DNA from: Rotaria sordida
Lineage: Eukaryota; Rotifera; Eurotatoria; Philodinida; Philodinidae
DNA length: 64,000 bases
Direction of reading: 5' to 3'
Assembly: GCA_905250125.1 (NCBI GenBank)
Contig: CAJNOL010000788.1
Location: forward strand, 39,307-103,306
The notes under the pieces were generated by a model. That model was given only the letters and a program-made list of their open reading frames with translations. It ran no database searches and was not told the DNA's origin. Below are positions 1-11,259 of this stretch, one piece after another (the first letter of the stretch is position 1; every line of letters starts with the position of its first letter). Made by a program: the position numbers and the translations under genes.

Positions 1-933
1 TTTTGTATTCGCGATATAATTCTACTGATTCAAACATACAGAACTTATTCTTTTCTTTAACAATTTTTCACGAATTTCAACATGTAATTTTCAAATATTT
101 CACTCAAATAATACATAATTACAAATGCTTAATAAAGATTGATAATGAGAGACAAAAAAGATCATCTATTGTAAAAAAACAAAATTTTACCATCTTGACT
201 AATAAGACCAAAATCACGAAGAATATTGAGAATAGGATAATAACTCCAATAGGAACGATCCATAACAATTCCTTGTCCTATGATAAAAATAAAAATAAAT
301 TTCTTATTTAATATAATAAGAATTTTCAACCTGTTGAAAACATATGTGATAAACCCATTCTTAATTGATAAGTCATTGTTTGTAAAAGAGGTCTTAATAA
401 ACGTACAGATGCATGATGATTTGGATTTAAATGCCATTCTTCAGGTGATGGCATATAATCTCTTGGTAAACAATAATCATTATGAAATTGTCGTGTATTA
501 ATTGTTCCTGTTTCATCAACAAAATGCATTCGATCAACATCCGGTTTTGATATAGGTAAAAATCCAATATGATTAGCTAAACGTTTAACAAAATCCGAAC
601 GACGAACACCAAAATTTGATTCAACATGAAAAAATAATGTATTATCATGAATATTTGCTAATGTATAATGACCACCTAAATAATAATGACGAAAAAAATC
701 TACAAAAAAAAGAAAAATTGATAATTTTTTGAAAAAAAAAAATTTTATATAATTAAATTACTATAATTCTTGTTAACATAATCAAATGGATGAGCCGGCT
801 TTTCTGTATCTTTATATTGCATAGAAAATGTTCGATGATTTTGAGGAATTAAACATGTTGATACAATCAGCAATCGATGATGTTGATTTGCAAGAAAAAC
901 TCGACGAAGCGAAGCAGCAACGCCGCTGCTCAT
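1..933 (-). CDS. NDUFA10: NDUFA10-like complex I subunit, 5' part (runs off the left edge)
   Basis: Accessory subunit of mitochondrial NADH:ubiquinone oxidoreductase (complex I), matrix side, built on a deoxynucleoside-kinase fold. The model joins four exons: 762-933, 331-699, 191-277 and 1-24, all with GT-AG introns and a continuous frame of about 217 codons. The N-terminus (MSSGVAASLRRVF) is basic and Ser/Ala-rich, like a mitochondrial presequence. The best family signature is TGQGIVMDRSYWS across the exon 2/3 junction, matching the TGQGVVLERS block of animal NDUFA10, followed by GLISQDVELYREYK, matching the next helix. At the usual nucleotide-binding loop the sequence reads HVESNFGVRRSDF, so no GK-type P-loop is visible. 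The C-terminal half lies outside the window. The gene diverges from the RING gene, whose start is 443 bp away. Family assignment is from remembered motifs, not a search. Confidence 0.72.
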
Positions 934-1376
934 TCTTTTATTTAATTTATCTTAAATATTAAAATGATAGATCATAATTAGACAATAATAATAATAAAAA
1001 AAAACAATCATTCTTGTTTGAATCTATATATTGTTTATTCATTCGTTTATTTCAATGTTGTCGTCAACCATTGGTTGTATATTTAACCATTAAGATTTTT
1101 TTCTTTCATAAGCATCCATTGGAAGTCTCCGCTTTTTACTATTTCTTCTTTCATAGCTTTTTTACCTATGATATTGACTCATAAATTGCTTCTTACTAAA
1201 TTCAATGAATATATTCCCCAAAAAAAGATGAATTATTCATATTCCAGAACATTCTTCTTTTCATTTGATTGCAAGAGACTTTTTCTAATTTGACAATATT
1301 AGATAAATATTCAACTCATTTTTAATCCACCGGTGTAATAAGAAAAAAACAAAGAAACGCAATTCATATAGATATA
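934..1376. promoter_or_regulatory. Shared upstream region of divergent NDUFA10 and RNF126-like genes
   Basis: This 443-bp AT-rich gap separates two head-to-head start codons, so it must carry both promoters. It has poly-A/T runs but no core promoter element I can name. That it works bidirectionally is inferred from gene orientation only. Confidence 0.45.
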
Positions 1377-2906
1377 ATGGCAACTGCTGTTCCTGATTAT
1401 TACTGTCACAAATGTCGACTACATATCGGGCATGTTACAGTAAGATTTATGAAAAATGAAACCTACTTGATTATTATAAGATTTCTTTTCTTTTTTTATT
1501 TAGAATTTCGAATGCCCACGTTGTAGAGATACTTTCATTGAAGAAATTCCTCCACAACATTCATCATCGTATGTATTTTTCTTTTAGAATTTTTTTTGAA
1601 AATAAATTTTCAATGAAATTTTTAGTCATTTACGAAGTAATCAACCACGTAATCGTAGTAGAATTCATTTTCATGGCTCAACACCATTTGGTACTACAAC
1701 TATAGTTATTGGTGGTGGTGGTGGTAGTAGTAGTCATTCATCAAATAATGAAAATCGTGAAATTGATAATCCAGATATAGGAACATTTTTTCAAACAGTT
1801 CTTGCACAACTTGTTGGTGGTTCACAAGTTCCACTGTAATTATATTAGTTATGTTCAAGGCTCTCGGAAGAGTGGAAGGGGGAGGGGGCTGACACTTTTC
1901 ATAAAATTTTACAGGCAGTCTGTTAACGAAAGCTTTTTAGGAATAGCTGCCGAAGATTTCCTAGTTTTTCATAAAAACTGATGACTCAGGGAGTGGGGGT
2001 AGCTTTGGAAAGATCCTCCTTCAGAGATGAGCCAAATCTCGAAAAAAGTTCCATACACAAAAACAAAACAGGGGCCAAGGGGGAGGAGATAGCTTGCGAA
2101 GATCCCCCGAACAGCGTCTATTTAAAAATTTGCCGGACAGTAAAACAGATCTTCAATTTATGCGGGGAGACAACTCCCCCTTCCCACATCGAGAGCCCTG
2201 GTTATGTTTAGAAGTAAATGTAAACGAAAAAATCATTTTTTTTTAGTGCTATGCAACATGGTGGAGGAAGTGGTTTGAATACACTTACTCTTGATGCATT
2301 ACTTACTCAAGTAAAATATTATTTATTTATCTATCTGTTTGTTTTATTTATTCTTTCATTTAGTTTTTAAATCAAATGGGAGAAAATAATGGTCCAGCAC
2401 CAGCATCTGAAAGTCGTATAAATTCTATTCCAACAGTGAAAATAACATCTGCACAAGCACGTATGTTATTTTGTATTGTTTAAAAAAAAGAAAAGCAAAA
2501 TATTTTGAATATTTTTCCTTTTTTAATTTATATTTAGGTGATAGTCTACAGTGTGCTATTTGTATGGAAGAATTTAAAAAAAATGATGAAGCAAAACGTC
2601 TTCCTTGTGCACATCATTTTCATGAAGAATGTATATTACGATGGCTTAGAATGGTAAAATAAAAATAATTATTTTATTTATATAAAAAAAAAACTAATTT
2701 GTTTATTTTAGCATGGAACATGTCCAACATGTCGTATTACATTAGATGGTGATGATACAAGTAATCAAGAATATAATCATTTTTATTCAAATCAACAATC
2801 ATCATCATCATCATCATCATCATCAAGGAATAATAATCGTCGAAATAATGGAGGTAATCATGGACCTCATTCAACTTCGGGATCACGGTTGTTCGATTTC
2901 GATTAA
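1377..2906 (+). CDS. RNF126: RING-H2 E3 ubiquitin ligase, RNF126/RNF115 type
   Basis: Predicted cytosolic ubiquitin ligase of the RNF126/RNF115 (BCA2) family, which ubiquitinates client proteins delivered by chaperones such as BAG6. Seven exons: 1377-1439, 1504-1568, 1626-1835, 2247-2310, 2364-2460, 2538-2653 and 2712-2906, giving 269 residues in one frame. The N-terminus holds the family's small zinc ribbon, CHKC then CPRC about 18 residues later, followed by FIEEIPP. The middle is Gly/Ser-rich. The C-terminal RING-H2 begins CAICMEEF, continues with CAHHFHEEC and closes with CPTC, giving the C3H2C3 order. A run of Ser codons from a TCA repeat (about 2796-2825) follows the RING. Intron 3 is 411 bp instead of about 55-85 bp because a 345-bp hAT-like element sits in it. 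RNF126 and RNF115 cannot be told apart here. Confidence 0.88.
1856..2200. mobile_element. Non-autonomous hAT-like element (MITE) in intron 3 of the RING gene
   Basis: A 345-bp GC-richer insert. Its left end reads CAAGGCTCTCGGAAGAG and its right end, reverse-complemented, reads CAGGGCTCTCGATGTGG; the similarity continues through a shared GGAAGGGGGAG for about 30 bp. It is flanked on both sides by GTTATGTT (1848-1855 and 2201-2208), an 8-bp target duplication typical of hAT transposons, whose ends usually start CA(A/G)GG. Removing element and one duplication leaves an intron of about 58 bp, the normal size here. A 76-codon open frame inside (1981-2211) has no recognisable similarity. Confidence 0.85.
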
Positions 2907-5152
2907 ATTAATATATTTATATATATATATGTATGTGATTTATTATGTAAAAAACAAAACTAAATTATCTTTTCTTCTTTTTTCTTCTGATGATATTTAC
3001 CTTTGTTTGCTTTTTTTCTCTTTGGTCATTGCATCGATTTTTTTTCTTTGGTGAAAATAAATGAACTCATAATATGAAATTAGACAGAATAATTACATAA
3101 AATTAGTTAATCATCAAATGTTTCTTTTTTGTTTTTCGTATATATTCGATGTATCGTTTTGAATTATTAAATATTTAATTTGAGAAAAAGAAAAATGATT
3201 GTATAAAGATAATTGAATGAAAATCATCTCGGTATTTATAGGTCAATAGATTTTATAATTGTACAAGTGAAGAAATAAAATTAAAACTTTTGATCGTTTA
3301 TTGATTCGATGAAAATATTCTCATTCAAAAGAATATTTTTCTACTTGTTTTATTCAATCTTATGAATCGATTAGGCTAGTTTTAGTCTTCGAGACGATGG
3401 ATTTTATTCTGGAATTTAATAAGAAATGCATAAATTTTAATACGATATATTGATTTATATTTTTGCTTATTTGAAAGAAGAAATCATTCTAGCGAATGAT
3501 TGGGTTTCTTTTGGTTTACATAAAAACAGAAACTTTGCAACTAATCAAAAAAAGATTTCTTTACTTTGTAATAATTCGTCTAAAATAATCAAAATTCTAT
3601 TAGACAATGAAATTGCTTTTTTTTAGTAAATAATCAGTAATTAGTTTTTAAAGATGTTTTACTGATATTCATTGATTCTATTCTGCTTATACAAATAAAA
3701 ACTTGTATCGATCGAATATCTTGTATCTGCCAAATATGAATGTATCAAATCCTGTCCAACTCTTTATGTCAAGTATAACTAGTTTAGTCCGTTATTAGTA
3801 TTGGCGAGGAAACGTTTTCAACTGTCAAATCATTTTTGAGTTCGAACTCGATGGGTTAGATAGACTCCAGTGAGATATGAAAAACCCTAAAAGATTGAGT
3901 CTCCTTAGACCTTCTCTCCAAAGTTATAGGCATTTTACTGGAGTTTTAACCTGTAACATGGTATATATCAAAAAATTGAATGAGGATATTTTGAGTTGAG
4001 ATTTTGCCCACAGACAGGCCTATTTATTATTAGTAGGAAATCCGGAAAATTTCAGCTCAAAAGGACATTTCATTCCAGAGGTATTAAAGCCCTGAAAAGC
4101 AGAAAATTTTAGCATCTTTTGTGGAATATGAATTTTATTTGAGGCTTTCATATCTCTGGAAGAAAACATGCTTTTGATCTGAAATTTTCAGGACTTTTTA
4201 CTAATAAGTAGGCCTATCTGCAGGCAAAATCTCAGCTCGAAATATCGTCATTCAATTTTTTGCTATATACCATGTTATAGGTTAAAATTCCAAAAAAATG
4301 TCTATAACTTTGGAGAGAAGGTCTAAGGAGACTCAATCTTTTAGGGTTTTTCATATCTCACTGGGGTCTACCTGACCCACCGAGTTCGAACTCAAAAACG
4401 ATTTGACAGTTGAAAACGTTTCCTCGTAAGTTTTATCAAATTTTTTAAAAAAGTACCAATATTTCGTAGGACTTTGATGGATGAAAGAACACTCCTGTCT
4501 TTCATCTGCCAAGAAATCCCATAGCCCAATATTTTCCCTATAACTATAATTAGCTGTAGCTTTGGACAGAAAACCAACCTGACGCAGAGTTCTTGTGCTC
4601 CACATACAAGCTAACTTACAACAAGAGCAGATGTATGTCACAACATAGTCATGATCCTATCGGATCGATCATTTCATGGCTGATAGTACTCAGGTTTGCA
4701 CGCAGTACCTTGTGGATACATGTCATACAACGTAGTCACTCAGCCATTGCGGCTAGGACTTTGGTAAAAATTTTCACTAAATCTTATCAAATTTTGATAA
4801 GTCTTTTAAAAATTTGACAAAATCTAGTAGCAGTACAGAATAAAGCTGATTATACTTGACACAAATATTTAGGTGATACTCACATACAAAAATTTTCAAT
4901 CTTGATAGCAGATAGATAGGATTTAATACATTCATAATGTTAAATGAGTTTCGAGAGGTTTTTATCTTTTATCGAAAATTGAAAAAATTTCTTATTGTCC
5001 TACGGTAGGAGCAATAATCTCCTTGTTGTTTTATTGTTGTTTTTTTTTTCTTTAATTAACAGATGATGGTAAACAAAAACAAACAACAATCATTATATAA
5101 ACTGTTGCTTATGAAATAATTTTCTTCTTTTTTATTTTTTATTTTTTACTGT
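2907..5152. other. Intergenic region between convergent RNF126-like and RPS7 genes
   Basis: AT-rich, with the 3' UTRs of both convergent genes expected at its ends. Apart from the foldback element at 3805-4426 I see no gene. Open frames near 4351-4817 overlap the foldback arm or unstructured sequence and have no domain I recognise. Confidence 0.6.
3805..4426. repeat. Foldback (long inverted repeat) element, about 622 bp
   Basis: The two halves are near-perfect inverted copies. The left end begins CGAGGAAACGTTTTCAACTG and the reverse complement of the right end begins identically. Similarity continues through a shared GAGTTCGAACTCG, the block around GTGAGATATGAAAAACCC and the block around CCTTCTCTCCAAAGTTATAG, and more weakly to the centre near 4110. 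There is no coding capacity. It looks like a palindromic MITE. A diverged single arm of the same family is at about 9174-9295. Target duplication is not clear. Confidence 0.8.
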
Positions 5153-6013
5153 TTAGACGAGCACCTCAGGAAATTCAAAGTGAACATCTTTGCCGGTAAG
5201 TTTCTTGTAAACTTGTTGAAAAGCTGGTACCTAGAAAAAACAAAAGAAAATATATTTCTATTAATAATCAATTGTAAAAACAAACCTTAGTTTCAACAAG
5301 TGTTTGTTGATTTTTATCAAGGTGAACCTTGAATAAACGAGATCCATCTAATTTAATTCGAATACGTTTTCCTGTTATTTCAGCTGGATAGACAAGATCG
5401 TGTAAAATAGCATCATGAACTGCAGTTAATGTTCGACTAAAAAGATAAATTAATTTAATAGAAAAAAAAATAATAATAATAATAAAGAAACATACTTTCT
5501 TGGACGTTTTTGTTTCGATTGTGTTTTCGATTTACGTGTTGGTTTTGGTAAAATTCGACGCTAGAATAATAATGAAAATAAAAATAAAATAAAAACATAA
5601 AAATATAAAAATATAAACCTGTCCAAGAAGAACTACAGTTTGATTATATTTCTTTTCGAGTTCTTGAACAAGTAAAGAATGAACTCGTTGAAAAGCCTTT
5701 ACTTTTGGCACTGGAATATAAATGACAAGGGCTGATCGTCCATCACCCAATTCAATTTTCTATTTAGAAAAATATTCATTTATTTTAATTAAAATAAAAT
5801 TATCTTTACAAACCTTTGCTCCAGTAATATAAAGTTCTCGTAATTGACCTTTAAATTGTGCATTACCTTCGAGTTCAGTAAATTGCTAAATAATAAAAAA
5901 AATTCATACAAATCAATAAAAATGAATTTTTGTTTTTCTACTTGTGAAACATCAAGTTCGAGAGGTGTTGGTGGTTCACTACCACTTTTCATGATCTTAG
6001 TACCGGTATTCAT
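5153..6013 (-). CDS. RPS7: 40S ribosomal protein S7 (eS7)
   Basis: Component of the small ribosomal subunit, also needed for 18S rRNA maturation. Six exons: 5942-6013, 5814-5885, 5619-5759, 5496-5560, 5286-5436 and 5153-5230, giving 192 residues (the human protein has 194). Diagnostic stretches are [35 protein letters not shown], the segment with [11 protein letters not shown], and the C-terminus [16 protein letters not shown], all in the same order as in animal eS7. All junctions are GT-AG and in frame. A possible splice acceptor (TTTTAG ending at 6043) lies 30 bp before the start codon, compatible with a 5' UTR intron or a spliced leader. It diverges from DONSON. Confidence 0.96.
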
Positions 6014-6378
6014 TGTTGACAATAAAATTTTAGTCAAACAATCTAAAATAATTAAAGTTTTTTTTTTATTTGTTTGTAACTCTCTATCAACTAAATATAA
6101 GAAATGAATTAAAAAAACAACAAATGGATCCTCCATTATATTCCAGATTTTATCATATTAGATCAAATAATCATCTACAAGTTTTCTTTTTTTATTTTTT
6201 TTTTAAAAAACATTTTTATTAATAAAAAAAAAAGAAATTAATATGGAAAAAAAAATATTTTTTTTTTTTAATAAAAATAAAACTTTTTCAATGGATAATT
6301 AAAATAAACCAATAGGATATATTTATTTATTATTCAATAAGAACCACAGCTGATTAGAAAAAAAAATAATCTTTTTAT
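6014..6378. promoter_or_regulatory. Shared upstream region of divergent RPS7 and DONSON
   Basis: A 365-bp, extremely AT-rich gap with long A and T runs between two divergent start codons; it must hold both promoters. No named motif is recognised. The spacing is the only evidence for shared control. Confidence 0.45.
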
Positions 6379-8784
6379 ATGGATCAAAACAACGGAAAAC
6401 AACTTTCACCATGGAAAGCTCCATCACGTATATCATTAAAACGTATTCGTCATAAAATAAATTCAGATTTATCAGTTCAAACACTTTCATCATCATCATC
6501 AACAATAATTGAAAAAAATTCTCAAAAACAAAATGGAAAACGAAATCGTCTTGTTATTAATAAATTTGCATTAGCACGTTCAATATCAACACCAACAAGT
6601 GATGAAAATCTTACACCAACAATATTAGAAAAATCTAATAATGATGAACATTTACTTGCACGACTTCATCAAATAATGCCACCACCACCACCATCATCAT
6701 CAACGAATGACAAATATTTTAAAAGTTTTTCATTTGAAGAAACATTTTATAATTCGGAACCAAGTAAAAAACAAACAAAAAAAAATAAATTTTTTAAATA
6801 AAATTTTTTACAATTTAGATAAAATATCTGATGAAATTGTTTCTTCATTTCCAATTGATTGGTCATTAAAATCATCATGTCGTTTTTATTCTCTTAATTC
6901 ATCATCATTTTTAAATAATTTTATGAAACTTCGTTCTACAGATGAATCTCTTGCATTAGAATATATTTGTTCAAATACATTACAAGATAATGAAAAAGCT
7001 CTTTTTCGTTCTCTTACATCATATTGGACATATCCACATATAACTTGGCTTAAATTATTTCCACGTTTACAACAACAAATAAATATTAATTTTTCATCAT
7101 TAGATGAACAAGCACAAATTGCTTTACAAGATGAATGGAAAATTGCATTTCAATCACTTTTTCAATCATTTAGAACAAAATATTCATCTTTTTTTTATAT
7201 GTGTACACATACATTTAATATTTTATTTCGAGAAGATTCTTTATCACAAATTATTGCAATTATTAGTCCAACAACAAGTGGTTTAAGATCAACACTTGAA
7301 CGAGAAGGAATTGAATTTACAATGGCTGAGTAAGTTAAATATATAACAACATAAGAAAAAAATCAATGAATAATAACATTGTCAGTTTAGATTATTTATC
7401 TACATACAACATTTAAAATAGATTATTTCAACACCGATGAAATATTCTTAATGATATTTCGTTGTGTTCATTTCTATCAGTCTGACTAGGTGTGCACCAG
7501 TGCCAGTGACTGGATCCCAGTCAGACTGAATACTTAGTTATTTGATGTTTATTAAAAATGAATCCGGTTTTTTTCCATTTTTCATTTCAGTATCGATCTT
7601 ACAGGAAACATTTTTCTAAAACAAGCTATTATAGAAATCCATTTATCTAGAAAGATTATCTATAGCAAAGAAAATAATTCAACAGATGATAATAAACGAA
7701 AACTATACCTGAATAGATAGTTCGCAAAAGTTTAATGATGACATATGAAATTTATTTATAGTATTCTGAATTATAACGATTGATACATAGAAATATATGA
7801 TTAGCCAATGGATTCAATGTTATAGCTTGCATCAGTACTTCAACAGTCTAAGAACCACTGTATGACAATATACTAGGAAAGAAGAAAGTACTACTCGACT
7901 AATGAACTAAAGATTAAATGACTGAGTACCCAGTCGGACTGGGACTGGTGCATCTCTACTATCAGTAGTGTCAGGTTGAGATAATAAGGTAGCAAATTGA
8001 AATATTTTTACTAAGTTAGTTCAGTTTCTGCAGTTGAACTGTAATTTTATGTTAACACTCTGTGTTTTTCTATCGTTATAAAAACTTTCTGTTTACACTA
8101 AATAGTTGTATTTTGATAGTCTAACAAAGATTTTTTCAAAGAAAATTGAAGGTCTCTAATAAATAAAATGATCTAATATGGATAATATTTTTTAGTGGTG
8201 GTTCATTAAATAATTCAGCAAATAAGAATAATGATGAAGAAGACGATGATAATGGTGATGAAAATGATGTAACATGTGCTCAATGGTTAGAAGATATGGG
8301 TTTATCAGCAGCTTCTTCAACAAATACAACTAATGAAAGACGATGTTTATCATCAAATAAAAAATTTTTAAATGAAAAAACACGTTCAACAGCAATTGTT
8401 ATTCGAGATTTATCTTCTGTAAATAGTTTATTTAATTTTCTTTTAAATAAATCTCAACGAACATGTATGTCATTAACTGGACCATTAACAGGAATACCTC
8501 CAACATTAATTTCACCACGTCCATTTCTTAATTCAACATTAAAATATTTAAATATACATTTTCAATCAAATTCAATAGTTACAATTGATGGTGGACCTTT
8601 ATTACCTGATCGTATTAAAGGTTTATGGAATTTAATTACAGAAAAAAATCAACAAATACAAATGACATGTACAAATGTTGAACGAACATCAGCATTAAAT
8701 TTAGATGGTGAACAAGGTCGAACAATAAAACAAATTTCAATAAATGATAAACGTGATTTACGTGTACAATTTACAACAGTCTGA
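6379..8784 (+). CDS. DONSON: DONSON, replication-fork protein
   Basis: DONSON supports replication initiation and fork stability and, in vertebrates and worms, helps deliver GINS to form the CMG helicase. Three exons: 6379-6763, 6819-7329 and 8196-8784, 494 residues. The N-terminus starts MDQNNGKQLSPWKAPS and is basic and Ser/Pro-rich, with PPPPPSSS near residue 113. The conserved core is in exon 2: a TYPH-like WTYPHITWLKLFPRL, then FFYMCTHTFNILFR and ISPTTSGLRSTLEREGIEF, close to the vertebrate DONSON signatures YVCTYQFTVLFR and ISPTTRGLREAM. Exon 3 has an acidic stretch, then WLEDMGL and GPLTGIPPTLISPRPF, also family hallmarks. Human DONSON is 566 residues; the shorter length comes mostly from the N- and C-terminal ends. 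Intron 2 (7330-8195) is swollen by an inserted repeat. Confidence 0.93.
7482..7958. mobile_element. Probable hAT-like MITE in DONSON intron 2
   Basis: A 477-bp insert bounded by identical 8-bp repeats CTATCAGT (7474-7481 and 7959-7966), as a hAT target duplication would be. Near the left end is TAGGTGTGCACCAGTGCCAG; the reverse complement of the right end is TAGAGATGCACCAGTCCCAG, so the ends are imperfect inverted repeats. The left end carries five extra bases (CTGAC) before the repeat starts, so the exact boundary is uncertain. No coding capacity. Confidence 0.6.
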
Positions 8785-9173
8785 TCATTTCTTGTATATT
8801 TAATATCTAGTCAACCTATTTGGTTACTTTATTTATCATGTCAGATATTTTCATTCAACAATTTATTATTCATTATATTTACTCGATTTTTTTTTTCGTT
8901 TTTTTTGTCTTAAAAATAAATTTAAAGGTGTTCTGACCTTTTTTAAACAAAACATTCAAATAATTAAAGAATATTTATTAGAAAATAGCTCAATAGACGA
9001 ATCATATTTTGTCGTATAAATATTTCTATTAAATAAAACTTTTCCTTATCTTATTTAGATCTTTTCAACTAAGATATTTGAGATAGTAGAATCTCAATAA
9101 TAATATCTCTAACAAAACAGTAGCATATCCTTTTTCCAATGAGAGATACATGATTAAATGAATCAGATAATGC

Positions 9174-9295
9174 TTACAAGGAAACGTTTTCAACTGATCA
9201 ATTGCTTTTGAATTTGAACTCAACGCATAAGGTAGACTAGTGAGATATGAAAGACTTCAAAAGGCTAACTGCTCTTGGATCTTCACTCAAAAAAA
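9174..9295. repeat. Solo diverged arm of the 3805-4426 foldback family
   Basis: Begins TTACAAGGAAACGTTTTCAA and continues with recognisable but mutated versions of the GAGTTCGAACTCG and GTGAGATATGAAA blocks of the complete element at 3805-4426. The second arm is not found nearby, so this looks like an old, half-deleted copy. Confidence 0.6.
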
Positions 9296-9365
9296 TCAAG
9301 ACTTATGAAGTGTATAGACAAGACACTTCAAATGTCCACGGATGATCGATTTTAGACATTCGAGC

Positions 9366-9483
9366 CAGTGTTTTATCCAGGATTTTTTCTCCGGAGGGAC
9401 GATTTGGAATTTCGGGGGGGGGGGGGGGGGTCAATTTTCGGGGGGGGGCGGCCCCCCCGGGCACCCCTCTGGATAAAACACTG
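9366..9483. mobile_element. 118-bp hAT-like micro-element with poly-G core
   Basis: Both ends carry the inverted repeat CAGTGTTTTATCCAG, and the element is flanked by a perfect 8-bp duplication ATTCGAGC (9358-9365 and 9484-9491), the hAT hallmark. The interior is almost wholly long G runs plus a C run, extraordinary in this AT-rich region. It has no coding capacity, so it depends on a transposase elsewhere. Confidence 0.85.
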
Positions 9484-9562
9484 ATTCGAGCGTTTTGCTC
9501 ACTTCAGGTTCGATGATTTAGAACAATCAGATAAGCATGTAACATCTATCTTTTCTAGACGT

Positions 9563-9880
9563 CCTCAACTGATCTACGAGCCACCAATTCTAGAAATGAT
9601 TGTCTGTTGATATGGATAGTGCGTATTAAGAAAATTATTTTTGATAAAATAATTTTATACTTTTTCTTATCAATTTTAATTTCTTTTTGTCAAACTTAAT
9701 TTAACATCGTGTGGAAAACTGTTTTAAAAATGATATTAAGCTAAATTTGAAAAAAAAAATTAAAATTGATGAGAAAAAGTATGAAATTATTTTGTCAAAA
9801 AATATTTTTTTTAATACGAACTATTCATATCGAAATGCAATCATTTCTCGAATTGGTAGCTCGTAGAGCAGCTGAAGTAT
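9563..9880. repeat. Foldback element, about 320 bp
   Basis: An imperfect palindrome. The left arm has CTACGAGCCACCAATTCTAG and GATATGGATAGTGCGTATTA; the right arm reverse-complemented has CTACGAGCTACCAATTCGAG and GATATGAATAGTTCGTATTA. The inner parts stay complementary through an A/T-rich stretch with TACTTTTTCT. No coding capacity. Confidence 0.65.
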
Positions 9881-10419
9881 CGAAGTTGTTTAAAAAGTTA
9901 GTAGCACATAGATGTTCATAATATAATCTAGAAAAAACAAATGAATATAACATAGTTAGATAAAACGAAAAATTGAAAGACAATTTCTAAAAGACGTACT
10001 AAATAACTTGAAATAATTTCTTTCAATACTTTAAGTTGTAATTATATCATTAACTTTTCAATCATTACATGTTGAACGAATGGATTGTGATGAATAATAA
10101 TAAGATGAAATTTTTTACAAAAATATAAAATCATTTGACTGCAAAATACGTTGTGATCGTCAACGTCTGGGTCAAAGGGGTGTGGGGGTATTAGTAGGAT
10201 ATATCGACACCGATAATGTCAATACTATTTGTGACGAGATAAATTATGTCGAAAATTATTTATAAGTGACTAGATGATATATTATGAAATCAAATATCAA
10301 ATACAACATAAAGTTTTCGAAGTGATTCACTACTTTGTGCGTAAAGGTGAAGTCATTCATCTTTAACATCTTCTCGGCCTTCACAAAACAATTTGGACTA
10401 CCTTTCTACTATCCTAACG

Positions 10420-11259
10420 ATGGAGATGTTTGTATTGTAATTGAGCTAGACCTGATATTTTGGCGTCAAATGAAAGCTGTCATCGCTAAAGTAAGAAGTT
10501 TAAAATATGAACTGCTGTTGGTGCATTATTATATAGATGCTTGAATTGTACATAATTCTGAGTATGAGTATTGTAGATGAGGATTATTTAGATTGATTCT
10601 TTGTACAATCAATTGAATATTTTGATAGTGCGTACTTCAAAAGTTTTTCTAAAATGAATCAATCGCATCAGGATCATGTAAATGTAGGTATCATCTGAAC
10701 TCTATCTAATATCAATATAGAAAAAAATTAACTGGAAACTAATAAAAACTTAACTGAGCAATAGTTTTTCCTTTTACACGATAGATATAATAGATAATAG
10801 AAAGAGTAATTCTTCAAATCCATATTTCTTTGAAACTCGTTAAGACCAATAGAAAAGAAACGGTCAATCTTTAGACCACCAAGTATGGCATCAATACATT
10901 CGAAATTCAAACATCATAAGTGAAAAGTATCTTTCGAATACATTATAAACCTTTGTCTATATTGATATTAGTTAGAATTGAGAAGATACCTATATTTATA
11001 TGATCCTGATGCGATTGATTCATTTCAAAAAAAAACTTTTGAAGTACGCACTATCGAAATATTCAGTTGATTGTACAAAGAATCAATCTAAATAATCCTC
11101 ATCTACAATACTCATACTCAGAATTATGTACAATTCAAGCATCTATATAATGATGCACCAACAACAGTTCATATTTTAAACTTCTTACTTTGGCAATGAG
11201 AGCTTTCATTTGACACCAAAATATCAGGTCTAGCTCAATTATAATACAAATATCTCCAT
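10420..11259. repeat. Long inverted repeat element, about 840 bp with 300-bp arms
   Basis: Left arm 10420-10720 and right arm 10957-11259 are inverted copies with scattered mismatches. Shared landmarks include TGGAGAT at the outer ends, GATCCTGATGCGATTGATTC-like sequence and CTAATATCAATATAG at the inner ends. The 236-bp spacer is unrelated to the arms. A 69-codon frame in the left arm (10335-10544) has no recognisable domain. Confidence 0.75.

Noticed and set aside
1981..2211. 76-codon frame inside the hAT-like MITE
   Set aside because: It runs across the element end and has no transposase motif.
4351..4817. Overlapping frames on both strands around 4.35-4.8 kb
   Set aside because: They overlap a foldback arm or repeat-like sequence and lack any domain.
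10335..10544. 69-codon frame in the 10.4-kb inverted repeat arm
   Set aside because: It lies almost entirely in repeat sequence and its inverted partner is not open.
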